A stretch of 64,000 nucleotides of DNA from Belnapia sp. F-4-1 (GTDB lineage: Bacteria > Pseudomonadota > Alphaproteobacteria > Acetobacterales > Acetobacteraceae), in the NCBI RefSeq assembly GCF_000802185.1, contig NZ_KN676113.1:2190819-2254818 (forward strand). Reading direction: 5' to 3'. The notes under the pieces were generated by a model. The model did not search any database, was not told the DNA's origin, and saw only the letters and a list, made by a program, of their open reading frames with translations. Below, one piece after another: positions 36,253 through 44,548 of the stretch. Position 1 is the stretch's first letter. Each line of letters begins with the position of its first letter. Made by a program: the position numbers and the translations under genes.

Positions 36253-36666
36253 TCAGACCTCCACCAGGATGTATTGTCCGTCGACCGAGACGGGGAAGGT
36301 CTCGGCGACGAAGGGACCTTTCGCCAGCGCCTCGCCCGGCTCGACGCTGACGGCATAGGTGCGGGCGCGGATGCTCTCCGGGTCGCAATAGCTCTGGCCG
36401 GTGCGGATGTCGAACTCCCAGCCATGCCAGGAGCAGGCGAGCATCTCCTGCGGCCGCGAATACTCGTACCGCCCCGGCTCGGACGAGCGCACGAGCCCCG
36501 TCAGCCGTCCGGCACAGAGGCTGCCCCCCTCATGCGGGCAGCGGTCGGTGAGGGCGAAATACTCGCCCGCCACATGGAAGAGCGCGATGCGCCGCCCGCG
36601 CACCTCCACCAGCTTGCGGCCGCCCGGCGGAATCTCGCCCACCGCGGCGACGACATGGCGGGCCAT
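36253..36666 (-). CDS. Rieske [2Fe-2S] domain protein
   Basis: A 137-residue protein with the Rieske boxes CPHEGGSLCAG and CSWHGWEFDIRTG. A longer insert between the boxes (SSEPGRYEYSRPQEM) distinguishes it from the 102-residue partner. No membrane segment or further domain is visible. The start at 36666 gives MARHVVAAVGEIPPGG, a common opening for such proteins. It is 6 nt from the next Rieske gene and 40 nt after the MBL hydrolase gene, forming a three-gene minus-strand cluster. Confidence 0.9.
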   Translation of the reverse strand: MARHVVAAVGEIPPGGRKLVEVRGRRIALFHVAGEYFALTDRCPHEGGSLCAGRLTGLVRSSEPGRYEYSRPQEMLACSWHGWEFDIRTGQSYCDPESIRARTYAVSVEPGEALAKGPFVAETFPVSVDGQYILVEV

Positions 36667-36706
36667 GCGCGTCCTCCCTCGTTGTTGTCTCGGGAGGCTA
36701 ACCCGG

Positions 36707-37582
36707 TCAGGCCGCGCTCGCCACCCGCCGCGGCTCGGCGGGGGCATTGCCCTGCCAGACGGCCATGGCGACGTACTCCACCGGATCATGCGTGCAGAAC
36801 ACCGCAAGCGAGGCGTCCGGTTCGACGAGAAGACCACGCAGCCGGGCTTGGTTGGCGCGGGCGAGGCGCGAGTCCCAGGCCATGAAGCGTTCATAGGCGG
36901 CGGTGCCGGCGGGGCAGCCGGGCAGGCGCTCATGCACCTCGCGGCGGCTGAAATAGGCATCGCCCGCATGCAGCATCCAGCCGCGCGGGCCCTCGATGGC
37001 CACGCCGGCATGGCCCGCGCTGTGGCCGGGCAACGGCACCATCAGGATCTCGGGCGGCAGGCCCTCCAGCTCGGCCACCGCATCGAAGCCGAACCAGCGC
37101 TCCGTTGTACGGTCGGAGTAGAGGCGCCAGCGGGCGGTGTCGCCCCATTGCGCCGGGCGGTAGCGGATCCGGTCGAGCCAGCTGCGGCGGGCGCGGGCGG
37201 CCTTGGCTTCCGGCGCCATGACATGCACGGCGGCATTGGGGAAGTCGATCAGCCCGCCGGCATGGTCGAAGTCGAGATGCGTCATGACGATATGGCGCAC
37301 GTCATGCGGCGAATGGCCGAGGCGGCGCAGGTGGCGCAGCATGGTGCGGTCCGGGTCGAGGCGGAAGCGCAGCAGCGCGGCGTTCACGGCGGGCAGCCGC
37401 AGCCAGGGCCGCGCCATGTCACGCAGGCCGAGGCCGGTATCGACCAGCACCAGCCCGTGCCGGTCGGTCTCGATGGCGAGGCAATGGCAGCTCAGCCGGC
37501 CGATGGCGCCCGGGCTGATCCCGTCCATGAGGGCGCCGCCCAGGGGGCGGGCCGGGCCGCAATCGAGGTGGTGGATGCGCAT
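36707..37582 (-). CDS. MBL-fold metallo-hydrolase (lactonase-like)
   Basis: A 291-residue metallo-beta-lactamase-fold enzyme. The metal motif VMTHLDFDHAGGLIDFP carries HxDH. Further ligands are the His in PLPGHSAGHAGV, the Asp in LHAGDAYFSR and a late His in FCTHDPVEYV. The N-terminal LVDTGLGLRD strand fits the AHL-lactonase/ribonuclease Z-like group. The substrate is unknown. Cotranscription with two Rieske ferredoxins suggests a catabolic step rather than quorum quenching, but this is an inference. Confidence 0.88.
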   Translation of the reverse strand: MRIHHLDCGPARPLGGALMDGISPGAIGRLSCHCLAIETDRHGLVLVDTGLGLRDMARPWLRLPAVNAALLRFRLDPDRTMLRHLRRLGHSPHDVRHIVMTHLDFDHAGGLIDFPNAAVHVMAPEAKAARARRSWLDRIRYRPAQWGDTARWRLYSDRTTERWFGFDAVAELEGLPPEILMVPLPGHSAGHAGVAIEGPRGWMLHAGDAYFSRREVHERLPGCPAGTAAYERFMAWDSRLARANQARLRGLLVEPDASLAVFCTHDPVEYVAMAVWQGNAPAEPRRVASAA

Positions 37583-38044
37583 GCCGTGTCCTCCTGTGCG
37601 AAGGAACGGCAGGGAGGCGGCGCGGGTTGCGTTCGAGGAAACAAATTAGTTCGAATCCGGAGCGATCATGGCGCGAGCGCGCCGCGCGGCACCACCGAGA
37701 CGGCCTGCGCCACGGCCTCCAGCACCGCCTCGCGCGCCGTGCGGGCGGGCGCCCGGGGCCGCGACGGGCTGGAGGGCCAGCGGCTTGCTCCACAGCCGCA
37801 GCACGGCGCGCAGCGAGACGAGGCGCACCGGCGCCTCCCGCGCGTGGCCGTGTGTGGCGCGGTGCAGGTCAACGAAGCCCCCGGCGGATCGCCTCGGCCG
37901 GTCCGGGGGCGTCCGCAGGAAAGGACACCTCCAGGCTGTGCCCTTGGTCGTCAATTCGTCCGATCTTCGGCATGCCGAAAGCGACGCGCAGCAAAGGGCT
38001 GGCCGACTTTGAATGGCGCGGAGGCCCTTTGCCGCGGACCAGGT
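37583..38044. other. 462-bp region between the MBL gene and the sensor kinase; possible frameshifted gene remnant
   Basis: No intact gene is supported. On the minus strand, two overlapping frames between about 37668 and 37954 read naturally in sequence (FVDLHRATHGHAREAPVRLV, then AREAVLEAVAQAVSVVPRG), as if one short coding region had been frameshifted. I do not recognise a family, and GC-rich chance frames can look like this. The upstream 60 nt near 37640 is AT-richer and may hold the MBL promoter. Confidence 0.25.
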
Positions 38045-40435
38045 CTATGCGTCTTGCTGGTCCCCGCCCACCGCGTCAGTGCCCGCCGCTGCCATCCCAG
38101 CCGGACTGCGCTGGAACGGCACCTCAATCTGGCAAACGAGCCCAGTCCGTGCCCAGGTGAGCGACAGGGCGCCGCCGAGTTGCCCGCGTACCGTGCTTTC
38201 CAGCACCCGAGAGCCGAAGCCGCGCCGCGACGGCGGTCCAGCGAGCGGCGGCCCGCCCGCCTCTGCCCAGCACAGTCGCAGCGTGCCGTCCTCGACGCGC
38301 CAGGATACCGAGACACGTCCATCGGGAATGGACAAGGCGCCGTGCTTGGCTGCGTTTGTCGCCAGCTCGTGCACCGCCATCGCCAGGGGCTGCGCCGTGC
38401 CGGGCGGCAGCACCACCGGCGGGCCGTCCAGGTCCGCACATTGGCCCGCCAGGAAGGGTGCGAGTTCGCCCCGCAGCATTGCATACAAGGCGGCGCCATC
38501 CCAACGCGCCTCGGCCAGCAATGTCTGCGTCCGGGCCAGCGCCGCAACGCGGCCCTCCACCGCCCGCGCGAAGGTGGGCACGTCGTTAGCCCGCGTCAGC
38601 CGCAGCATCGCTTGCACCACAGCGAGTGCGTTTTTGGAGCGGTGGTCCACTTCCCGCGCCAGCAAAGCCTGGCGCTCCTCGATCGCCTTCCGCTCCCGCA
38701 GGTCGCGGAAGATCCCCGCAACGCCGATGACGCGTCCGTCTGGTGCGAGCATCCGTGACGCAGTGACGGCGACCGGAATGCGCTCGCCCGACTTTGTCAC
38801 GCGCACGGTCTCGTGCTCGTGGACGCGCACCCCGTCCATGGCGCGGCGGAACACTCCGGTTGCGTCCCCCTTGGACAGGTCCGGTGGGACCAGCAGGCCC
38901 ACTGGCCCGCCGAGCGCCTCTGCTTCCGCGTAGCCGAACAGCTCCTCGGCGCCCCTGTTCCAGGCCAGGATGTGCCCGTCCTCGGCGGCAAATGCGATGA
39001 TCGCGTCCGTGGTCGAGGCGACGATGGTAGCGAGGCGGGCATTGGCCTCCTCGGCCTGCTTGCGGTCGTGGATGTCGACGGAGGCCCCGAACCACTGGGT
39101 GATTGCGCCGGTGCACGGATCGCGGACGGGTTCACCGCGAACCAGGAACCAGCGATAGGTGCCGTCCTTCGAGCGAATGCGGTGCTCGACGAGGAAGGTC
39201 TGACCAGTCTGCTGTGCCTCGTCGAACGCAGCCATCGTGCTGTCCCGGTCGTCCGGGTGGACGAAGCCCTCTGCAACTTCGGACGCGGTCGTTGGCTGGC
39301 GGGCACCACCAGTGTAGTTGAACCACTGTTCGTTGAAGAACTCATTGCGTCCCTTGTCATCGATAATCCAGAGGATCTGCGGCACAGCGTTGGCCATCAG
39401 CCGGAACCGCGCCTCGCTCTCCCGCAGCGCGGCTTCAGCGCGTGCACGCCCGACGGCGGCCCAGGTTCGTTCGGCTACCTCGCGCGTCACTGCCAGGTCG
39501 TCAGCAGACCATCGCCTGGGCTCCGGGTGGGCCAGGTAAAGGTAGGCCGTAAGCCGTCCATCCTTCGCGAGCGGGATCACAACAAAAGCGCGGAGGGAGA
39601 TTGCGGCGTAGGCGGCAAGCACATCCCAGGACGAGGTCCGTGCGTCTTCCCGAACATCACACACGATAACGGCCTGACCAGCCGCCATGTCGGCCGCCAT
39701 GGTCGGACCGTAGTTCTCCAGGTGATACCGCCCGGCAGGGAAGCCCGGAATGCGCCCGTCGTGGAACTCCCCCCCGGTGATGGCATATCCGTCGGCGTCG
39801 ATTTCCGCGTAACCGACCTGCGCGACGTCCAGGTAGCGTCCGAGGGCCTTGGCCGCAGCCGCCATGACCGCCTTTGGTTCGGATAAGTCGCGCAGGCCTT
39901 CCTCAAGCTTGAGCCGGAAGATTTGCCGGCGGTCCGCCATGACCCTGGCCGTGATTTCCATGCAGGGGCAGAACACGCCGGCGACCCGGCCTGCCTCGTC
40001 TCGGACCGGTGTGTAGGAAAAGGCGAAGTGCGTCTCCTCCGGGTAGCCGTGCCGGTCCATGACCAGGGCGATGTCGTCCATCTGGATCGGCTCGCCGAGG
40101 TAGCAGCGGGTCATGATCGGCTCGAGGCTGTGCCAGATCTCGGACCACACCTGGTCGAAGGGCTGCCCGAGTGCCTCGGGATGCTTCAGCGCCAGGATCT
40201 CTGCATAGCCGTCGTTGTAGAGCATGGTGCGCCTGCTGCCCCAGGCGATGAACATCGGCTGGTTCGACGTAAGCATCACGGCCACCAACGTCTTGAGTGG
40301 CTGCGGCCATTTCTCCAACGGCCCGAGCGGCGAGGCCGACCAGTCGTGGGCGCGCATGCGTGCGCCCATATCGCCGCCGCCAAGGAGGAAGTCTGGTGCG
40401 TCGGTAACCGGCACGCTCTTATCACTCACCAGCAT
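38045..40435 (-). CDS. HWE-family sensor histidine kinase with PAS and GAF domains
   Basis: A 796-residue cytosolic kinase. It has an N-terminal PAS domain (~30-150), a GAF domain (~190-345; SEPKAVMAAAAKALGRYLDV), PAS at ~355-490 (RFRLMANAVPQILWIIDDKG) and PAS at ~490-610 (DAIIAFAAEDGHILAWNRGAE). The HWE kinase core has H-box LLAREVDHRSKNALAVVQAM, N-box MAVHELATNAAKHGAL and the WxE motif in LCWAEAGG. HWE kinases are typical of Alphaproteobacteria; some feed the general stress response. The start at 40435 overlaps the upstream antitoxin end by 14 nt. No response regulator is adjacent. Confidence 0.9.
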   Translation of the reverse strand: MLVSDKSVPVTDAPDFLLGGGDMGARMRAHDWSASPLGPLEKWPQPLKTLVAVMLTSNQPMFIAWGSRRTMLYNDGYAEILALKHPEALGQPFDQVWSEIWHSLEPIMTRCYLGEPIQMDDIALVMDRHGYPEETHFAFSYTPVRDEAGRVAGVFCPCMEITARVMADRRQIFRLKLEEGLRDLSEPKAVMAAAAKALGRYLDVAQVGYAEIDADGYAITGGEFHDGRIPGFPAGRYHLENYGPTMAADMAAGQAVIVCDVREDARTSSWDVLAAYAAISLRAFVVIPLAKDGRLTAYLYLAHPEPRRWSADDLAVTREVAERTWAAVGRARAEAALRESEARFRLMANAVPQILWIIDDKGRNEFFNEQWFNYTGGARQPTTASEVAEGFVHPDDRDSTMAAFDEAQQTGQTFLVEHRIRSKDGTYRWFLVRGEPVRDPCTGAITQWFGASVDIHDRKQAEEANARLATIVASTTDAIIAFAAEDGHILAWNRGAEELFGYAEAEALGGPVGLLVPPDLSKGDATGVFRRAMDGVRVHEHETVRVTKSGERIPVAVTASRMLAPDGRVIGVAGIFRDLRERKAIEERQALLAREVDHRSKNALAVVQAMLRLTRANDVPTFARAVEGRVAALARTQTLLAEARWDGAALYAMLRGELAPFLAGQCADLDGPPVVLPPGTAQPLAMAVHELATNAAKHGALSIPDGRVSVSWRVEDGTLRLCWAEAGGPPLAGPPSRRGFGSRVLESTVRGQLGGALSLTWARTGLVCQIEVPFQRSPAGMAAAGTDAVGGDQQDA

Positions 40436-40619
40436 AGGTGCGGCAGTCCCGCTTACGGTTCCGCATGCCTTCCTGCCGTTTGCGCTCGTCCTCTGAGAGC
40501 CGAAGGGCGACGCGGGCCACCTCGCTAGCGCTGCGGAACCGACCTGACGCGACCTGGCTGTCAATCAACGCATCGATGCCGGGCTTGAGCAACACACTAC
40601 TGCTTCTTCTGGTAAGCAT
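40422..40619 (-). CDS. Orphan ParD-like type II antitoxin
   Basis: A 65-residue protein. LLKPGIDALIDSQVASGRFRSASEVARVALRLSEDE matches the ribbon-helix-helix DNA-binding half of ParD/CC2985 antitoxins. The C-terminal part is short and basic (RKRQEGMRNRKRDCRTYAGE) instead of the usual acidic toxin-binding tail. No parE toxin follows; the next gene is the sensor kinase, overlapping by 14 nt. It therefore looks truncated or repurposed as an autoregulator. A TTG at 40631 is an alternative start. A hairpin GTAAGC-ATCA-GCTTAC covers the start. Confidence 0.7.
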   Translation of the reverse strand: MLTRRSSSVLLKPGIDALIDSQVASGRFRSASEVARVALRLSEDERKRQEGMRNRKRDCRTYAGE

Positions 40620-40627
40620 CAGCTTAC
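40612..40627. promoter_or_regulatory. Inverted repeat at the antitoxin start
   Basis: GTAAGC (40612-40617) pairs with GCTTAC (40622-40627) around ATCA, spanning the antitoxin start codon. A consensus-like -35, TTGACA on the minus strand (40653-40648), lies about 20 nt further upstream. ParD-type proteins bind such repeats to repress themselves. Confidence 0.35.
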
Positions 40628-40687
40628 TCAACCATAAGGCAAGTTTGTGTCAATCTTTAACGCGTAAAGGAAACGCTGCAGCAGTAG

Positions 40688-40900
40688 TTAAATCGCTTGC
40701 CAACTGCTGAAATTGGCCCTGATGGTCAGGGTAGGGTGCCCAAAGCGCTCGCCGAGGAGAACCTTATGCGTCGCCGGATTGGCCAGGACATGGCAAGGCG
40801 ATCCACAGCTTCGAGACTCATGTACCCAGCCATACAGTGCCTCGAGCGCTACCCGCGCACAGATCTCCTGGTGAAACGTGCCCTGCATTTGGTCACTCAC
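40688..40900 (-). pseudogene. Probable degenerate IS3-family transposase OrfA remnant
   Basis: A 70-codon frame starting at GTG. The segment FHQEICARVALEALYG resembles the opening helix of IS3-family OrfA proteins (pattern F..E.KARVALEAL.G), and LGERFGHPTLTIRANFSSWQ resembles their later ERFGVHPT helix-turn-helix with disrupted spacing. The middle is unlike any OrfA, and there is no OrfB, terminal inverted repeat or target duplication in view. It lies in AT-richer, gene-poor DNA, which fits an old insertion scar. The assignment is tentative. Confidence 0.35.
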
Positions 40901-41327
40901 TCAGCACGGCCGCTGAACTGGCATGATCTACGGCTGGCAGACAGCGGTTGCTGGATGAGAGGCGCTACGGAGTGCAATTGCCTATCTCCTTAGATGTTCA
41001 TCCGGGATCGTATCGTCGAACCTGAAGGCTTATTTCGAGGTGCCAGCCGCCGCTTTTACCCGGGCCAGTTTGAAAGCCTTGCCAAGAAGGAGATACCATC
41101 GACGTCGCTCAACATGTTTTCGGTCAGACGCTAAGCTGAGGCGCTGCGCTCCCGTCCAACAAGTTGGCAATGCCAAACGTGGTTTCTGCGGCTACCGCGG
41201 AATGAATCCGGCGACTCTTGCCTGGCTGCAACATCATCCCTCCTCGGGTTGACGCCACGGCAAGGCCGCTGTCACGATCCCCGCACTCGGGAGAAAACAC
41301 GCCGCACGGCCTGATGGAGGCCTCGGC
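40901..41327. other. Gene-poor intergenic stretch upstream of the amidase operon
   Basis: About 430 nt with mixed, lower GC than the flanks. No frame has a ribosome site and a recognisable product. The promoter of the downstream substrate-binding-protein/amidase operon must lie here. A TTGACG at 41249-41254 is a possible -35, but no good -10 follows at 17 nt. Confidence 0.5.
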
Positions 41328-42941
41328 ATGCGCAACACCACGCTCACGCGCCGCACCCTGCTTGGGGCTGCGCTCACCCTGCCCACCTGGGATCCGGCAC
41401 TTGCCCAGTCCCCTGGCGGCACGCTTCGCGTCGGCATGACGCTGGCCGCGATCCCGCTGTCGAACGGTTGTCCCGATCAGGGCGGCGAAGGCCAGCGCTT
41501 CATGGGCATCACGCTCTACAATTTCCTGGTCGAGTGGGATCTTTCGCGCGGCGATCGGCCGACACCGCTGAAGCCCGGCCTGGCCACAGCATGGCAGGCC
41601 GATCCGGCGAACCCGAAGCGCTGGTGGTTCGAGATCCGCCCGGGCGTGCGCTTCCATGACGGCAAGATCCTGACGGCGGAGGACGTCGCCTTCAGCTTCG
41701 ATCGCGCCTTCCGCCGCGACGCGCCCTGGTTCGACCCGCGCGCCAATGCGCAGGTGCAGCTCCGGCTGCCGACCATCGCCGATTGGGGCGTGGAAGGGCC
41801 GGACCGCTTCTGGCTCGAGACCATCTACCCCGACAGCACCGTGCCCTATGGCGTCGGCTATATCGGCGTCACCCACAAGGGTGCCTGGGAGGCGGCGGGG
41901 AAGTCCTGGGACGCCTTCCTGAACCGCGCCGTCGGCACGGGCCCCTGGAAGCTCGAGAGCTTCGCCATTCGCGAGCGCGCCGTGCTGGTCCGCAATGCGG
42001 ATCATTGGGAGGCGTCGCGCATCCCGCGCTGCGAACGCCTGGTGCTGTTGCCGCTGCCGGACGCCAACACCCGCGTCGCGGCGCTGCGCAGCGGGCAGGT
42101 GGACTTCATCGAGGCGCCGCCGCCGGATGCCATGGCCTCGCTCCGCGCCGCCGGCTTCCAGACGGTGGTGAACGAGTATCCACACAACTGGACCTGGCAC
42201 TTCTCCATGCTGGAGGGCTCGCCCTGGCGCGACCTGCGCATCCGCCGCGCGGCCAACCTCGCCATCGACCGGGCGGGGATGAAGGCGATGCTCGGCGGCA
42301 CCATGCTGGAAGGCGCCGGCATCGTCACGCCGGACAGCCCCTGGTACGGCACGCCCGCCTTCCGGCTCGAATACGCGCCCGACAAGGCGCGCGCCCTGCT
42401 TGCCGAGGCCGGCTACGGGCCGCGCAACCCGCTGCGGACCAAGGTCGCCATCTCGGCCGGCGGCTCGGGCCAGATGCAGCCGCTGGCAATGAACGAGGTG
42501 CTGCAACAGAACCTCAAGGATGTCGGCATCGAGGTCGATTACAAGGTGCTGGAGTGGAACGCCCTCCTCGTCATCCGGCGCGAGGGCGCGGCGAAGGCGG
42601 CGCAGCGCGGCATCACCGCGATCAACGTCTCCTACGGCGCGGGCGATCCCTTCACTGGCTTCATGCGCGTGATGAAGGCCGACATGGCGGCGCCCCTGGG
42701 CGGCAACTGGGGCAACCTCAACAACCCGGTGCTGGAGCCGCTGTTCCAGGCCGCCTTCGCCACCATGGATCCGGCGGAGCAGGACAGGATCGTCGCCCGA
42801 ATCCACACCCGGGTGGTGGACGAGGCGCTGTTCCTCTTCGTCGCGCATGACCTCAATCCGCGTGCCATGAGCCGCCGGGTGAAGAACTTCGTCCAGGCGC
42901 GCAACTGGTCGCAGGACCTTACCTCCATCAGCCTGCAGTAA
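41328..42941 (+). CDS. Family-5 ABC substrate-binding protein (operon 1)
   Basis: A 537-residue periplasmic solute receptor of the DppA/OppA (SBP_bac_5) family. A Tat-like leader RRTLLGAALTLPTWDPALAQ is followed by GGTLRVGM, then WWFEIRPGVRFHDGKILTAEDVAFSFDRA, the diagnostic block of this family. GGAGG about 7 nt upstream supports the start. It begins the amidase operon, with the AtzG-like gene 12 nt downstream. No permease genes follow, so it may use the DppBCDF-type transporter encoded 10 kb away. Ligand unknown; amide or peptide-like compounds are likely from context. Confidence 0.93.
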   Translation: MRNTTLTRRTLLGAALTLPTWDPALAQSPGGTLRVGMTLAAIPLSNGCPDQGGEGQRFMGITLYNFLVEWDLSRGDRPTPLKPGLATAWQADPANPKRWWFEIRPGVRFHDGKILTAEDVAFSFDRAFRRDAPWFDPRANAQVQLRLPTIADWGVEGPDRFWLETIYPDSTVPYGVGYIGVTHKGAWEAAGKSWDAFLNRAVGTGPWKLESFAIRERAVLVRNADHWEASRIPRCERLVLLPLPDANTRVAALRSGQVDFIEAPPPDAMASLRAAGFQTVVNEYPHNWTWHFSMLEGSPWRDLRIRRAANLAIDRAGMKAMLGGTMLEGAGIVTPDSPWYGTPAFRLEYAPDKARALLAEAGYGPRNPLRTKVAISAGGSGQMQPLAMNEVLQQNLKDVGIEVDYKVLEWNALLVIRREGAAKAAQRGITAINVSYGAGDPFTGFMRVMKADMAAPLGGNWGNLNNPVLEPLFQAAFATMDPAEQDRIVARIHTRVVDEALFLFVAHDLNPRAMSRRVKNFVQARNWSQDLTSISLQ

Positions 42942-42953
42942 GGGAGAGCCATC

Positions 42954-43148
42954 ATGCCCGAGGATCTGGAGCTCGACTTCCAGTCGGCGCTGCGCGTCGC
43001 CGGCATCACGGTGCCGGAGGACCGCACCGCCATCATGCTCGACGCCTATCGCTCCTACCGCGCCCTCGTCGCCATCCTCGACGAGCCGATGCCCTATGCC
43101 GAGGAGCCCGCCGCCGCGCCGCGCCTGGCCGCGAGCCCGCGCCGATGA
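42954..43148 (+). CDS. AtzG-like (DUF4089) small amidase subunit
   Basis: A 64-residue protein of helical, GatC-like character: DLELDFQSALRVAGITVPE, an Arg/Ala helix, then ILDEPMPYAEEPAAAP. The pattern matches DUF4089, which includes AtzG, the small partner that stabilises the AtzE amidase in cyanuric acid degradation. The stop overlaps the ATG of the first amidase (ATGA), so stoichiometric synthesis with that enzyme is expected. Identification rests on pattern and context because such proteins are very short. Confidence 0.75.
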   Translation: MPEDLELDFQSALRVAGITVPEDRTAIMLDAYRSYRALVAILDEPMPYAEEPAAAPRLAASPRR

Positions 43149-44548
43149 CGCCGCCGCCCGTCCCGAGCCTCGCCGAGGCCTCCACCGCCATCGCCGCCGG
43201 CACCCTCTCGCCGGTCGCGCTCTGCGAGCAGGCCCTGGCCCGCATCGCCGCGATCGACCCGGCGCTCGACGTCTTCATCACCCTGACGGCCGACCGCGCC
43301 CGCGCCGCCGCGGCGCAGGCGGAGGCTGAGATCAAGGCCGGCCGCCGCCGCGGCCCGCTGCACGGCATCCCCTATGCGCTGAAGGACATCTACGACGTCG
43401 CCGGGCTGCCGACGACGGCGCATTCCCGCGTGCTGGTCGGCCGCAACGCGCCGGTCGAGGACAGCGATGCCGCAGCAAGGCTGGAAGCCGCCGGCATGGT
43501 GCTGCTCGGCAAGGTGGCGACGCATGAATTCGCCCGCGGCGGCGTGCGTGACGATGACCTGCCTTTCCCGCGCGCCAAGAACCCGTGGAACCCCGCCCAT
43601 TTCGCTGGCGGCTCCTCCTCCGGCTCCGGCGCCGGCGTCGCCTCGGGGATGATGGCGCTGGCCATGGGGTCCGATACCGGCGGCTCCATCCGCCTGCCGG
43701 CCGCCTTCTCCGGCTGCGTCGGGCTGAAGCCGACCTATGGCCGGCTCAGCCGCCGCGGCGTCGTGCCGCTTTCCTTCGGCATGGACCATACCGGGCCGCT
43801 GACCCGCACCGTCGAGGATTGCGCGCTCGCCCTGCAGGTGCTCGCGGGCCACGACCCGGCCGATCCGGGTTCCGCCGATGTCCCGGTCGGCGACTACCTC
43901 ACCCATCTCCGCGACGGCGTGCGCGGCCTGCGCCTCGGCTATGCCCGGGCCTATGGCATCGAGGGCGGCATCGACGCCGAGATGCAGGCGGCGACCGATG
44001 CGGCGGTCGAGGTGCTGCGCGGCCTCGGCGCCGAGGTGGTCGAGGTGGCGCTGCCGCCGCTCCGCCGCTTCGAGGCCGCGGCCTGGACCATCATCCATGC
44101 CGAAAGCTTCGCCATCCACCAGCAGGATCTCCGCACCCGCCCCGAGGCCTATGGCCGCACCACGCGGGAGCGCATCATGCTCGGCGCCTTCGTCACCGGC
44201 CCGCACTACGTCCAGGCCCAGCGCTTGCGCCACGCCCTGACGCGGGAGGTGGACGCGCTGTTCGGCGAGGTGGATGCAATCCTTTCAGCCCCGGCCCATG
44301 GCGCCGCGCCTCTTGCCGCTGAATCGGATGACGGCCCCTGGCGCCGCGCCCAGCCGATCACCGCGGCTTTCAACGTCACCGGCCACCCGGCGCTCTGCCT
44401 GCCGGCCGGCATCGCGGCGAACGGGCTGCCGCTCTCCCTGCAGATCGCCGGCCGCGCCTTCGCCGAGGCCGAGGTGCTGCGCATCGGCCATGCTTTCGAG
44501 CAGGCGACGGAATGGCACACGCGCCGACCGCCGGAGGCTTATGCGTGA
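43145..44548 (+). CDS. Amidase-signature enzyme 1 (AtzE-like, no C-terminal tail)
   Basis: A 467-residue hydrolase of C-N bonds. The Ser-cisSer-Lys triad is Lys80 (GIPYALKDIYD), Ser157 (AGGSSSGSGAG) and Ser181 (GSDTGGSIRLP). The length fits a bare amidase domain. Its partner subunit is the AtzG-like protein encoded just upstream, a GatA/GatC-like arrangement. True GatA is unlikely because there is no gatB and two further paralogues follow. The stop overlaps the GTG start of amidase 2. Confidence 0.93.
   Translation: MTPPPVPSLAEASTAIAAGTLSPVALCEQALARIAAIDPALDVFITLTADRARAAAAQAEAEIKAGRRRGPLHGIPYALKDIYDVAGLPTTAHSRVLVGRNAPVEDSDAAARLEAAGMVLLGKVATHEFARGGVRDDDLPFPRAKNPWNPAHFAGGSSSGSGAGVASGMMALAMGSDTGGSIRLPAAFSGCVGLKPTYGRLSRRGVVPLSFGMDHTGPLTRTVEDCALALQVLAGHDPADPGSADVPVGDYLTHLRDGVRGLRLGYARAYGIEGGIDAEMQAATDAAVEVLRGLGAEVVEVALPPLRRFEAAAWTIIHAESFAIHQQDLRTRPEAYGRTTRERIMLGAFVTGPHYVQAQRLRHALTREVDALFGEVDAILSAPAHGAAPLAAESDDGPWRRAQPITAAFNVTGHPALCLPAGIAANGLPLSLQIAGRAFAEAEVLRIGHAFEQATEWHTRRPPEAYA

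Noticed and set aside
36707-37582. MBL hydrolase as a confirmed AHL lactonase
   Set aside because: The metal motif fits, but nothing in the context points to quorum sensing; kept as MBL-fold only.
43145-44548. Amidase 1 as GatA of the Glu-tRNA amidotransferase
   Set aside because: No gatB is nearby, two amidase paralogues follow, and the small subunit resembles AtzG more than GatC.
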